Below, piece after piece: positions 26,375 through 34,529 of a stretch of DNA of 44,455 bases. Each line of letters begins with the position of its first letter. The stretch's first letter is position 1. The stretch is from the NCBI GenBank assembly GCA_947445775.1, contig CANFEB010000020.1, forward strand, positions 1 through 44,455. The letters are read 5' to 3'. Source of the DNA: Oligoflexales bacterium (GTDB taxonomy: Bacteria > Bdellovibrionota_B > Oligoflexia > Oligoflexales > RGVZ01). The position numbers were made by a program, and so were the translations under genes. The notes beneath the pieces are model-generated. The model saw only the letters and a list, made by a program, of their open reading frames with translations. It ran no database searches and was not told where the DNA came from.

Positions 26375-26403
26375 TTGACACCGCAACCGCGGCAGCCAAA
26401 ACA
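26375..26403 (+). promoter_or_regulatory. Possible promoter of tRNA-Pro
   Basis: TTGACA at 26375-26380 is followed after 17 bases by AAAACA (26398-26403), only a few bases before the tRNA. The -35 is perfect, the -10 is poor and the leader would be almost absent. The spacer shares CGGCAG with the tRNA-Val promoter. Confidence 0.3.
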
Positions 26404-26408
26404 AAAAT

Positions 26409-26485
26409 CGGGGTATAGCGCAGACTGGTAGCGCGCACGCTTGGGGTGCGTGAGGTCGTGGGTTCGAATCCCTCTACCCCGACCA
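26409..26485 (+). tRNA. tRNA-Pro (anticodon GGG)
   Basis: This is a full 77-base cloverleaf. The acceptor CGGGGTA pairs with TACCCCG. The anticodon stem CACGC/GCGTG holds TTGGGGT, giving anticodon GGG (codon CCC). The T arm GTGGG-TTCGAAT-CCCTC is present and CCA is encoded. The next gene follows after 18 bases. Confidence 0.95.
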
Positions 26486-26503
26486 TTTTTTAGGAGCCCC
26501 CAA

Positions 26504-26941
26504 ATGAAATTAAAACTTCGCGGTAAAACCCTTGCCGTTCAACTATTGCTGCTCGGAACATTCGCCATCGAAGCTCGCCAAAAATGGTTGGAGGGCGGAA
26601 TACCAGAGTGGTTCACCAAGTATTTCAGCCAAACCTGGCTAGTTGACCTTCCGGGCGGTCTCGACTTTTCCTGGTATTTGATCACGATCATAGAAAGTGT
26701 GATTGCAGTTGCCGCTCTTGTGTCGATGGCACGGGGGGAATTTCTCGTTCGTCGGGACCAAATCGTGCTGCGTTCAGCGCTGCTCACCAGCCTATTTTTC
26801 TTTGTCATGCTTGGATATGGCGGACGCCTAGCAGGAAACCACGACATTGCAGCCCACTCGTTTCAATATTTTACGGGCATCCTCTTTTGCCTATTCATGG
26901 TCGAGCGTTCTGATGGCAAAAATCCCAAACAGGATTTGTAG
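26504..26941 (+). CDS. Small membrane protein, possibly DoxX-like
   Basis: This 145-residue protein has four hydrophobic segments (near residues 8-22, 55-75, 88-105, 115-132). The first part, LLLLGTFAIEARQKWLEGGIPEWF, resembles DoxX-type proteins, which have four helices and this length, but the match is weak. AGGAG eight bases before the ATG sets the start; the reading frame extends back through the tRNA but is not used there. It follows tRNA-Pro closely and may be read from the same promoter. Confidence 0.65.
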   Translation: MKLKLRGKTLAVQLLLLGTFAIEARQKWLEGGIPEWFTKYFSQTWLVDLPGGLDFSWYLITIIESVIAVAALVSMARGEFLVRRDQIVLRSALLTSLFFFVMLGYGGRLAGNHDIAAHSFQYFTGILFCLFMVERSDGKNPKQDL

Positions 26942-27079
26942 AGTCGCCAACCAAGATTCGTAAAAAATTGGTAGCCATAGAATTTATACCAATGATTACC
27001 GATTGATCCAAGAAACTTCTTAAGTCAAATCACTGCGCTCCGAGCAATCCGTGTACATGCAAATGTCACGGAGATTACA

Positions 27080-27949
27080 ATGCTCGGTAGCTTTTTTTTG
27101 ATTCGTCCAAAGATGTTCTTGGTATCTTTTGCCATTGCTACATCCACGTGGGTCGGTACGGGCTTTGCGCAGGATATCAGTCAGGATATCAGTGAGGCCA
27201 TTGAACCCGGCGAATTTTCCACGGAAAAGAAATTTGATTTTCTCTCTGGATCCATCGGAGATTCCATAACGGCGGCCATGGATGCGCGACTTCCTCTAGC
27301 AAACCGCGGCCTCAATTGGTCCACCGGGACGCGCAATGCCATCATGGTAAACAGCCATGCTCTCCGCCTCAGAGCCATGATGCCCGACAAATCTGTTGGC
27401 ACTAAAAATATGGCGATTTCTGGCAGTAGGGCTCCAGATGTGGTGGAGCAGGCTGAAAAAATGGCTAAGTTGCGCCCCGACTATGTGACCGTGCTGGTCG
27501 GCGCCAACGATGTTTGCTCATGGAATGAAAATCATCGGGACCAAATGTCAGACTACGAGTCAAACATGCGCACCATCATCAATACCCTGGTAGCAAGCAA
27601 TGACGAGATCAAAATACTGGTGAGTGCGATTCCCAACATGCCCTTGTTGCGCGATATTGGGGCTGCCAACGGGTGCCAGTCCCGTTGGAGCCTTCTCAAT
27701 ATTTGTCCGGCTCTCTTAGGTGCTGACCGGACAGAGGCTGACCGAGCAGGCTTCGCTGATCGCTGGGAGGACGCCAATGAAATTCTGGAACGCGTGAGCG
27801 CAGACTTTCCTCAGCACGTCCGGTTTGCGGCCTCGATTTCTAAACCAATTTTCAATTTTGGCCACCTCTCAAGTCTGGATTGTTTCCACCCCAACGTGAG
27901 TGGTCAGGATTTTCTTTCTGAAATGACGTGGAAAGATGGCTGGTACTAA
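27080..27949 (+). CDS. Secreted SGNH/GDSL-family hydrolase
   Basis: This 289-residue protein has an N-terminal signal peptide (cut near GTGFA-QDIS). SGNH blocks follow: block I GSIGDSIT near residue 57 with the nucleophile Ser, block II Gly in ISGSRAPD, block III GANDVC near residue 140, and block V DCFHPN near residue 268 with the catalytic Asp and His. It is therefore an esterase or lipase acting outside the cytoplasm; the substrate is unknown. A 12-bp tandem duplication at 27170-27193 gives QDISQDIS at the mature N-terminus. GGAG precedes the ATG. A strong terminator follows. Confidence 0.88.
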   Translation: MLGSFFLIRPKMFLVSFAIATSTWVGTGFAQDISQDISEAIEPGEFSTEKKFDFLSGSIGDSITAAMDARLPLANRGLNWSTGTRNAIMVNSHALRLRAMMPDKSVGTKNMAISGSRAPDVVEQAEKMAKLRPDYVTVLVGANDVCSWNENHRDQMSDYESNMRTIINTLVASNDEIKILVSAIPNMPLLRDIGAANGCQSRWSLLNICPALLGADRTEADRAGFADRWEDANEILERVSADFPQHVRFAASISKPIFNFGHLSSLDCFHPNVSGQDFLSEMTWKDGWY

Positions 27950-27955
27950 AAAAAA

Positions 27956-27984
27956 GGCCCCTGGCAGTGCCAAGGGCCTTTTTT
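27956..27984. terminator. Bidirectional rho-independent terminator
   Basis: A GC-rich stem (GGCCC-C-TGGC ... GCCA-A-GGGCC, 27956-27978) is flanked by eight A on the left and six T on the right. It can end the hydrolase transcript from the left and the convergent lipoprotein transcript from the right. Confidence 0.92.
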
Positions 27985-28000
27985 CTTAACTCCGGAAGGT

Positions 28001-28732
28001 CTACTGAACCCGAACATCACCCGCGGTGATATTTTTTGAGGCACGGATTCGCACACCACCGACGATGAAGTCGTCATTGTCGCCACCTTCAACACCCACC
28101 GTGTTATTCATGGTGGATTCAACGGTGATCGCATACTGGCCTTTATTGAGGGTGATCGTATTGAGATCAGCACGTGACGCGCCAGCGCGAATTAGTTCTC
28201 TTTCGAGGCTCGCACCGCTGGTCTGAATTAAGGTGAGGTAATTGGAATTACTGTAATCCACGCCACACACAGTCAATAAGTCCAGCTCAACACGCGTGCC
28301 GTCTTCAAGAACACTGAAATTAAACGAGTATTTAGTTCCGCTCAGCGCATAAGCTTTCAACTGACTCTGACAACTGGATGCCGGAAACCGGCCATCACCA
28401 ATGTGAAACACTTTGTCACCACCGAAAATCACTTCTCGATCGGTGCGCGATACGTCGATATTATTGCGGATTGTGTTAACGATGCCGCCAATGGTCTGGA
28501 CCGTATCAGTTGTCGTGTTTTGAGGAACTTGGACAGTAGGGACTGTCGGAGCCACTGGCGCTCTTGGAGTAAGCGGTGCCACCGGTGCCGGTGTCTGCTG
28601 CAAGGTCTGGGTCCGGTTTGTGTGGGTTCCGTCGCCGCTGCCATTAAAACTGGCCGATCCGCATGATTGGAACATGACGCCGGCAAGGGCAACGACCGCG
28701 CATTTCAGAAAAAAGGAACTAGAGTTCTTCAT
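28001..28732 (-). CDS. Proline-rich lipoprotein of unknown function
   Basis: This 243-residue protein has a signal (MKNSSSFFLKCAVVALAGVM) ending in FQSC, a likely lipobox. A Pro/Ala/Thr-rich linker at about residues 48-78 (PAPVAPLTPRAPVAPTVP) leads to a globular domain with two Cys and a beta-rich C-terminus (GVRIRASKNITAGDVRVQ). I recognise no family. GGAGG lies 12 bases before the ATG. The QSC ending is shared with the TPR lipoprotein of this window. It is convergent with the SGNH hydrolase and shares its terminator. Confidence 0.72.
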   Translation of the reverse strand: MKNSSSFFLKCAVVALAGVMFQSCGSASFNGSGDGTHTNRTQTLQQTPAPVAPLTPRAPVAPTVPTVQVPQNTTTDTVQTIGGIVNTIRNNIDVSRTDREVIFGGDKVFHIGDGRFPASSCQSQLKAYALSGTKYSFNFSVLEDGTRVELDLLTVCGVDYSNSNYLTLIQTSGASLERELIRAGASRADLNTITLNKGQYAITVESTMNNTVGVEGGDNDDFIVGGVRIRASKNITAGDVRVQ

Positions 28733-29160
28733 AATTAACTTCAACCTCCGCAACAGCTTCAAACATCATCAACAACAACAGCAATTTGACCTTCAATCCT
28801 TCAAAGCAAGGCGCTCTAAAGTTATCGCCCTTATCGGTAAATTCTCAGAAAACTTTAGTGATTTTTTGCGATTTTTATAAAAAAAACAGTTTTGTCAAAA
28901 ATTATCGGTGGTTATCGCGGTGCCATTTCCATCTATTGCGGTGTTTTTTAGAGTTAGTTGAAGGTACATAATCGCGTGTCTTTTACACACTAAGGAAAGC
29001 CGAACGGGCGAAAGGACGCACTGAAAGTGCGCCTTCTCCGGGGAATGGCGATCAAAGTCCAACAAAAAAAGTGCTGACCAAGGGAGCCGAGAAACTTCGC
29101 CTAAAGAATTCCACCGTTTGGTCGCCCCTCCCCCTCTGTCAGGGAAGGTTTATGATTTGT
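28733..29160. other. 428-bp non-coding region with hairpins and CGATAA boxes
   Basis: I see no supported gene here. Left half: AT-rich, with four TTATCG hexamers (28822, 28831, 28902, 28912), that is CGATAA on the minus strand, and a minus-strand TTGACA at 28893-28898 that could serve the lipoprotein gene. Right half: a hairpin at about 29009-29035 (AAGG-a-CGCACT-gaa-AGTGCG-c-CTT), a long-range pair GACCAA/TTGGTC, and an 18-base string also present at 345-362. A small RNA or leader is possible. Confidence 0.4.
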
Positions 29161-30810
29161 CTAGTCGCGAGTAGCGCCAGATCCGGAACGAGACTCTTCA
29201 GTTCGAACCTCTCCCAAAATACGATCTGCCGTGTGGTTAGAACCAGAATCAAATGACCAAAGAAAATCTGCCGGAAAATCCTTAACGATTTTGTCTAATC
29301 GGTTGTGCTCTGCCTGGTCAAAGGTCGAGCCTGGAGATGCAAACTGGTGGCAGCCAATACAATTGGAATCTCCCATTCCGGCTTCGAATTCAATGTAGGG
29401 ATTGCTGCACCAGGTAAAAAAGCGCCCATCTGCAGCCCGTCTTTCAGCCGTATAAGCCGCTCTAGTTGACCGCGCCGCTGCAATAAGTCCGTCCGACCAA
29501 CGGGCACCGCCAAAGCCCACACCGCGCTCAAATTGCGCCGCCGTCGCAGAGTTCATAAGGGGATCCCCTTCGCGCCAGGCCGAAACCACGCACATCTTGT
29601 ACGAGTTCCACGACGCAAAATAATCCCCCAGATCAGCACAGTCCCCCGATGCGCCCGCCTCACACAGATCAGGCCGGTCGCCCCCAAAATCCCCATCCGG
29701 CTGGTCGCCGCCCCACCACAACGTGATCCAGACCCACTCCCGCGTCTCCCGAGTGGTTACATGAATTCCGGTCAACGCCCACTCGTGCCCATTATCAGTC
29801 CGGACGCGGTAGATCCTGTTAGCATCCGGCACGGAAACTGTCCGAGGGCGTTGAGAATTTTCCTGATCTGCGATGCGCCATGTACCGGATTTCCCTTTCA
29901 TGGCTGCAACCCCGGTTTCTGTCGTGTCGAAATTAGCCAACGAAGTAACCTTGGCGACGGAGGCCGGGCCACCAACCCTGGACCAAGTCAGCTTCACGGC
30001 AACGGCACCGCGAGGCAACGGTTGCCCAAAGCACGCGCCAAATTTGTCATCAGAAAAACGTTGCAGCGCCTTGCTGAACGCCGCCGCGAGGTCACCTGTT
30101 TCGAGGCGTATTTGAACTGGATTTGCTGTATCTGCCGCCTGTTCCTGACACCTGACCACGGCCTCGTAATTGAGCATAAAAGCCTTAACCAACTGGGGAC
30201 TGAGCAACACCACGCCCCGGCCATTGACGCCAGCCGTGGCACCGAAGCCGTTCAGCCCACCGGCCCTGCCAGGATCCACCTGGATTTGCTCCAAAAGCCC
30301 CTGAAAACGGTCATAAAGAACACGGTTGCGGTCTGGGCTGATGGACTTCTGTTCGTGATACGCGACCCATGCGGCAGTAAAAATGGCCTCTAGCGACCTT
30401 TGCCCAGCCCCACGCCCTCTATCCTCGCGAACCATTGCGTAATAGGTCCTGAACAACTCCTGCACCTCGCCGGCGTCGTACCAAGTCTGGAAAACCGGGA
30501 CTATTGCGCCACCAGAACCACCAGAACCACCAGAACCACGAGAACCTGATACCAGCACCGGACGGATCACCCGGCGAAAAACCCCCCAGCCGTGGGTGCG
30601 CCGAGCTTCAAAAGAAGTGGCCAATTTTTCGGCCAGCGCCAATTCAGCTGCATCGCCGGGAGCCCCCACCGGATCGTAGTCCACGCCGGGCCCAAGGATT
30701 TTGCGCTCGGTTGGTCGTGCAGAGGGATCCGCACCCTGGCTACGTTGCTTGCAGGAAATTGCCGAAATCCCTAGAGAAATTAGTAAAAATATTCGAAACT
30801 TGGATTTCAT
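29161..30810 (-). CDS. Lipoprotein with a c-type haem motif near the C-terminus
   Basis: This 549-residue protein has a signal peptide with a lipobox-like end (ISLGISAISC). A Gly-Ser repeat (GSRGSGGSGGSGGA) near residue 80 comes from a 9-bp tandem repeat at 30509-30544. A long middle region of unknown fold follows, and one haem-attachment motif CIGCH lies at about residues 484-488 with FASPG after it. It is thus probably a membrane-tethered cytochrome or a protein with a single haem in the periplasm. GGAG ten bases before the ATG supports the start. It is divergent from the pilin-like gene, with a dyad between them. The middle part contains conserved-looking WVAYHEQKSIS and RRADGRFFTWCSNPYIEFEAG-like segments that I cannot place. 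Confidence 0.72.
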   Translation of the reverse strand: MKSKFRIFLLISLGISAISCKQRSQGADPSARPTERKILGPGVDYDPVGAPGDAAELALAEKLATSFEARRTHGWGVFRRVIRPVLVSGSRGSGGSGGSGGAIVPVFQTWYDAGEVQELFRTYYAMVREDRGRGAGQRSLEAIFTAAWVAYHEQKSISPDRNRVLYDRFQGLLEQIQVDPGRAGGLNGFGATAGVNGRGVVLLSPQLVKAFMLNYEAVVRCQEQAADTANPVQIRLETGDLAAAFSKALQRFSDDKFGACFGQPLPRGAVAVKLTWSRVGGPASVAKVTSLANFDTTETGVAAMKGKSGTWRIADQENSQRPRTVSVPDANRIYRVRTDNGHEWALTGIHVTTRETREWVWITLWWGGDQPDGDFGGDRPDLCEAGASGDCADLGDYFASWNSYKMCVVSAWREGDPLMNSATAAQFERGVGFGGARWSDGLIAAARSTRAAYTAERRAADGRFFTWCSNPYIEFEAGMGDSNCIGCHQFASPGSTFDQAEHNRLDKIVKDFPADFLWSFDSGSNHTADRILGEVRTEESRSGSGATRD

Positions 30811-30829
30811 AGATTTTTCGCTCCAGTTT

Positions 30830-30855
30830 CCGATCATATATAACTAGTAGATCGG
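30830..30855. promoter_or_regulatory. Dyad between divergent haem-lipoprotein and pilin-like genes
   Basis: CCGATC (30830-30835) and GATCGG (30850-30855) form a perfect 6-bp inverted repeat around 14 AT-rich bases. It sits between the two divergent start codons and could control both. Confidence 0.4.
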
Positions 30856-30887
30856 TCGAAACCATCGTTAGCGTTAGGACTGCCCTA

Positions 30888-32099
30888 GTGGGTGATGACC
30901 AAAAAAACCAACCGCCGCACCCTGCTCCCTGGTGGAAAGTGGGGCCATTAAAGCTATGGCTATGGAACTCATTTAGCCATTGGGCTCTATTGGGTCGCAG
31001 AGCATTCACCCTTGTGGACATGCTGGTTGCCATCTCGATTGCCGGAGTCCTGACCACTCTGGCTGTGATTGCAGTCCAGCAATACCTCTACAAAGCCCGC
31101 CAGTCGGAAGCCTTAAAAAACTTGGATGTGATTACGGGATCCTACGTCGCAGAACTGGGCAGTGATGCCGCCAGCATTCCACAAACAACCGCCATAACCA
31201 CGCTGGTGGATCCGGGGACTGCGCCATCCTACACCTCCAACTTCAACCAACAGAACTTCCTTGGTTTCGGCCTTACGCAGATGCCGCGCTACAAATATTG
31301 GATGAACCACGGCAAAGTCAGCTGCACGACCGGGGGCGTAACCACTGATTTCGTGATTGTGGCCGTCGCAGAAAGCCGGAGGATCGGTTGTAAATTCGAG
31401 CCCTCCGATATTATCTGGATGGGGATTACCTTGTCAGGTGCAAAGGTAACGACCAAAGTCCGCGACATAGTGACCGCTGGTTGCTTGGCGTCGGCTCCGG
31501 CAGCCTATTCGTTAACAGGATGCACGGTAACCGCAGATGTTGTGACCCTGGATCCGACTCCCCCACCGGTTCCGACTCCGTCACCGCCGCCAACCCCGCC
31601 ACCGCCGACTCCAACCCCGTCGCCGACGTCTTCGAGTTCGTCGTCGTCTAGTAGTTCGTCGTCTTCGTCTAGTAGCTCGTCGTCGTCTAGTAGCTCGTCG
31701 TCTTCGTCTAGTAGCTCGTCGTCGTCGTCTAGTAGCTCGTCGTCGTCGTCTAGTAGTTCGTCGTCGTCGTCTAGTAGTTCGTCGTCGTCGTCTAGTAGTT
31801 CGTCGTCGTCGTCTAGTAGTTCGTCGTCGTCGTCTAGTAGTTCGTCGACTAGTGGTAGCTCGTCGTCGTCTAGTAGCTCGTCGACCGGCAGTTCCTCAAG
31901 TAGCAGCAGTTCGTCCTCTAGTACTTCGTCGTCTAGTAGTTCAACCGGCAGCTCCGTTTCAAGCGTCTGCAATTGTGCGCCACCTGCCACTACCTGTTAC
32001 TGCTGCGACGACGTAATCAACTCCGTCGCCATGTGCGGCTCAACTGATCCGGTCACCTGCGAATCGGGCTATACTGGCCCGAGGGTATGTACCCAATGA
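30888..32099 (+). CDS. Type IV pilin-like protein with poly-serine tract and Cys-rich C-terminus
   Basis: This 403-residue protein has a prepilin-like N-terminus after a leader of about 40 residues: GRRAFTLVDMLVAISIAGVL, followed by the long hydrophobic pilin helix. The usual Gly at -1 is Ala and the usual Glu5 is Asp here. Residues 60-220 form a globular head with VSCTTGG and GCKFEPSD. A Pro-Thr linker (PTPSPPPTPPPPTPTPSP) leads to about 110 mostly Ser residues (247-358), then a tip with eight Cys in ~43 residues. The start is GTG with AGGA eight bases upstream; there is no better start nearer the pilin motif except a TTG. It is likely a surface-exposed minor pilin or pseudopilin with an extended stalk. 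Confidence 0.75.
   Translation: MGDDQKNQPPHPAPWWKVGPLKLWLWNSFSHWALLGRRAFTLVDMLVAISIAGVLTTLAVIAVQQYLYKARQSEALKNLDVITGSYVAELGSDAASIPQTTAITTLVDPGTAPSYTSNFNQQNFLGFGLTQMPRYKYWMNHGKVSCTTGGVTTDFVIVAVAESRRIGCKFEPSDIIWMGITLSGAKVTTKVRDIVTAGCLASAPAAYSLTGCTVTADVVTLDPTPPPVPTPSPPPTPPPPTPTPSPTSSSSSSSSSSSSSSSSSSSSSSSSSSSSSSSSSSSSSSSSSSSSSSSSSSSSSSSSSSSSSSSSSSSSSSSSSTSGSSSSSSSSSTGSSSSSSSSSSSTSSSSSSTGSSVSSVCNCAPPATTCYCCDDVINSVAMCGSTDPVTCESGYTGPRVCTQ
31627..31960 (+). repeat. Serine-coding variable repeat tract
   Basis: The tract is built from an 18-base unit tcgtcgtcgtctagtagt and shorter versions, repeated with few changes between about 31640 and 31850 and more degenerate after that (with Gly and Thr codons). 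All variants keep the frame and code Ser by both TCN and AGY codons. It is a strong candidate for length variation. Confidence 0.9.
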
Positions 32100-32575
32100 A
32101 AAACGCCACCATTTATCTCACCACGGCCATTACAGGATTTGCCATCTTGATCGCAGCACAAATCATCGACCGCCGGAATCCCCTTAAAAAGGAATTTGTT
32201 CAGGCTTGTTCCAATTATAGCCTCACACGCATTCAGGAATCATGCGCCGCAATTGACCACGTCGCTTCCTTCAATCAACGCAAGGAGCAACTCACGACAA
32301 ATTTCACTGACTATTGCACGTGCCTGACAGACGTGTGGAATTCAGCCGGCATCCTTCTGCGTCCTGATTTTTTCATCAACGCCCGCCAACCAGAAGCGAC
32401 AAGAACGCCGGAAACGCAAAAAATTTTAGCGTGGATCAGAAGCGACTCAACAAAATCTGCATACGCCCGTTGCCACAATCGCAGCGGCATCAACCTCAAT
32501 TGGGTTGCTGCGGCACAACTGGAATTCCGCAACAAACAAAACCCGCCAAAACTTCCGCCGAAAAAAAATCGCTAA
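32096..32575 (+). CDS. Small membrane-anchored Cys-containing protein
   Basis: This protein of 159 residues has one N-terminal hydrophobic helix (YLTTAITGFAILIAAQII) and a soluble part with five Cys, including CTC and a C-terminal basic tail. No family is recognised. The ATG at 32096 overlaps the stop of the pilin-like gene as ATGA and has GAGGG ten bases upstream. Coupling to the pilin-like gene suggests a partner role, for example assembly or anchoring. It overlaps the end of the convergent permease gene by 4 bases. Confidence 0.68.
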   Translation: MKNATIYLTTAITGFAILIAAQIIDRRNPLKKEFVQACSNYSLTRIQESCAAIDHVASFNQRKEQLTTNFTDYCTCLTDVWNSAGILLRPDFFINARQPEATRTPETQKILAWIRSDSTKSAYARCHNRSGINLNWVAAAQLEFRNKQNPPKLPPKKNR

Positions 32576-33477
32576 AATCCGCCTTCTCGGCCCAGATATT
32601 TGGGAACGCCCGTGCGCCCCGATCGAATGGCCACGGCAATCAACGTCAATAGGTAGGGCATGGCCTGTAATAGCTGCGCGGGAACTTCAACGCCCATGAC
32701 GGCATAGCCCGTGCCCTGCAGGCGAATTTGCGCCGCATCGACACCGGCAAAAACCAGACATACAATCGCTGCGGTTACGGGACGCCAGCCAGCAAAAATA
32801 ACGGCTGCCAGCGCCATGAATCCGCGACCACCCGTCATCCCCCGGGCAAAAGAAGACGAGAGCAACACGGACAACGTAGCCCCGCCAAGTCCCGCCAGAG
32901 CGCCACTGGCAATGACGGCACCAGTCCTCACCAAAGCGGTTGACACCCCGGCGCTCTCCAAGGCTCCGGGTTCTTCTCCGGCGAAGCGCACCAGCAAGCC
33001 ATACTTTGATTGCCCCAAAATCCACCAAATCAAAATGGGGCAAGTCAGCGCAAACGCCATCACTATATTCAGCAGCAACTGGGCCGATTGCGCATTATGA
33101 ACTCCAAAATCCAAGTTTGGCGTCCCGCCGGAAATTCCATAAAGCGCCTTGGTAACGTATGGGGCCACACCAATCGCCAACATGTTAAAGGCTGCTCCCG
33201 CCACGACCTGCTGAGCCCGTCCGTGCAGCACAAAAATTCCGTAGATCCCTGCCCCAATAGACCCGGCGATGACCGCCGCGCAAAGCCCCAAAGGCTGAGA
33301 TCCCGTCGCCACCACGGCAACTGCCCCGGCCAGGGCACCAATCACCATGAGGCCTTCAAGGGCGATGTTCACCACGCCCGATTTCTCGCAAATCAACCCG
33401 CCCATTGCGGCCAACAGAATTGGCAACGCAAGGCGCAAACTAGACATCAGCCATTCAAAATCAAAAATAGAGTTCAT
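32572..33477 (-). CDS. ABC transporter permease, nucleoside/BMP type (second permease)
   Basis: This 301-residue membrane protein has eight to nine helices and the family landmarks of branched-chain/nucleoside permeases: CEKSGVVNIALEGLMVIGA near residue 30 and FAGEEPGALESAGVS, with the EAA-like loop around residue 180. Its ATG overlaps the stop of the preceding permease as ATGA. It corresponds to NupQ/BmpG-like subunits of guanosine or purine-nucleoside importers. Confidence 0.9.
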   Translation of the reverse strand: MNSIFDFEWLMSSLRLALPILLAAMGGLICEKSGVVNIALEGLMVIGALAGAVAVVATGSQPLGLCAAVIAGSIGAGIYGIFVLHGRAQQVVAGAAFNMLAIGVAPYVTKALYGISGGTPNLDFGVHNAQSAQLLLNIVMAFALTCPILIWWILGQSKYGLLVRFAGEEPGALESAGVSTALVRTGAVIASGALAGLGGATLSVLLSSSFARGMTGGRGFMALAAVIFAGWRPVTAAIVCLVFAGVDAAQIRLQGTGYAVMGVEVPAQLLQAMPYLLTLIAVAIRSGRTGVPKYLGREGGF

Positions 33478-34529
33478 GATTTCTTTTTTCCGTGAAACCA
33501 GCGAGCTGTTGCAAACAGTATGACGCACCCCTGAATGATCATCGCCAAATCTCTGGTTACATGATCCGTCTCAAAATCCAAGTCCAGCGCCCCCTTATGC
33601 AAGGCGCCAAAAAGCAAGGCAGAGGCCACGACTGCCATCGGCCGCCCTCCGGCTAAAAGTGCCACGGCGATTCCAGTGAATCCGTAGTCCGACGAAAAAC
33701 CCAGGCGAAACCGACCAGCGCCGCCCAAGATATCGCCCAAGCCCGACAATCCTGCGAGGGCTCCCGCCAAGGTCAAAGCAATGATCATTTGACGACCGGT
33801 ATCAATTCCGGCAACGGTCGCCGCCACTGGATTTTCACCCGCAGCCCGGATCCGAAAGCCAATCATCGTCCGGTCAAAAAGAAAGGCAACGAGTCCAGCA
33901 GCAGCAATGCCGGCAAGAAACCAGATCGTCACCGGCGCACCGTCGAAGGCAGAAAATTCAACGGCCTTGAACACGTTTCCAACAGTGCGTGTCTCCGGAT
34001 TTTGGGTATCGACGCTGTGCAACTTTTCAATGACCAACCAACTTGCTAACGCCATGGCCAAGAAGTTCATCATGATTGAAGTGACCACTTCGTGACTGCC
34101 GCGACGCGCCCGCAAGTATCCGGTCACAAAGCCAGTTGAGCCGCCCACGGCCGCGGCCACCAGACCACAAATCAACATTGCGACAATTCGTCCCATAACC
34201 CCTGACGAACCAGCAAACGCCGGCCACAAATCCCCCAACCGCAATGCCACTGCCGTTGCCGCCAAGCCGCCCAAGACCAGTTGTCCTTCGGCGCCAATAT
34301 TGAAAAGTCCCGCCCGGTAGGCCACCGCAACCGACAATCCAGTAAAGATCAACGGCGTCGTATAAACCATGGTCATACCCAGGTCATAGGGGGTTCCACC
34401 GGCCGCCTTTAGCAACACCAGCAAAACGTGCGCGGGGTTCTCCCCGGCAACGGCGGCCGCACCAAGGCCAACCAAAAGCCCCAATAAAATTGCCGTCAAC
34501 CACGGCCACCGAAATAGCATTGCCTTCAT
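33474..34529 (-). CDS. ABC transporter permease, nucleoside/BMP type (first permease)
   Basis: This 351-residue protein has about ten hydrophobic segments. AGLFNIGAEGQLVLGGLAAT near residue 72 is the signature of NupP/BmpF-type permeases, and RAAGENPVAATVAGIDTGRQM is the cytoplasmic coupling loop. It pairs with the second permease to form the membrane channel of the importer. Its ATG overlaps the ATPase stop by 4 bases (ATGA). Confidence 0.9.
   Translation of the reverse strand: MKAMLFRWPWLTAILLGLLVGLGAAAVAGENPAHVLLVLLKAAGGTPYDLGMTMVYTTPLIFTGLSVAVAYRAGLFNIGAEGQLVLGGLAATAVALRLGDLWPAFAGSSGVMGRIVAMLICGLVAAAVGGSTGFVTGYLRARRGSHEVVTSIMMNFLAMALASWLVIEKLHSVDTQNPETRTVGNVFKAVEFSAFDGAPVTIWFLAGIAAAGLVAFLFDRTMIGFRIRAAGENPVAATVAGIDTGRQMIIALTLAGALAGLSGLGDILGGAGRFRLGFSSDYGFTGIAVALLAGGRPMAVVASALLFGALHKGALDLDFETDHVTRDLAMIIQGCVILFATARWFHGKKKS

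Noticed and set aside
28822-28917. Cluster of TTATCG hexamers as DnaA boxes or an origin
   Set aside because: DnaA boxes need TTATCCACA-like ninemers; none match and no dnaA or dnaN is nearby.
29009-29060. Possible cyclic-di-GMP (GEMM) riboswitch because of GGACGCA
   Set aside because: The conserved GCAAAGCC part and the second helix with its tetraloop receptor are missing.
31505-31990. Long open frame on the minus strand rich in Asp, Glu and Leu
   Set aside because: It is the reverse reading of the serine-codon repeat; the open frame follows from the repeat composition and there is no ribosome site or family.
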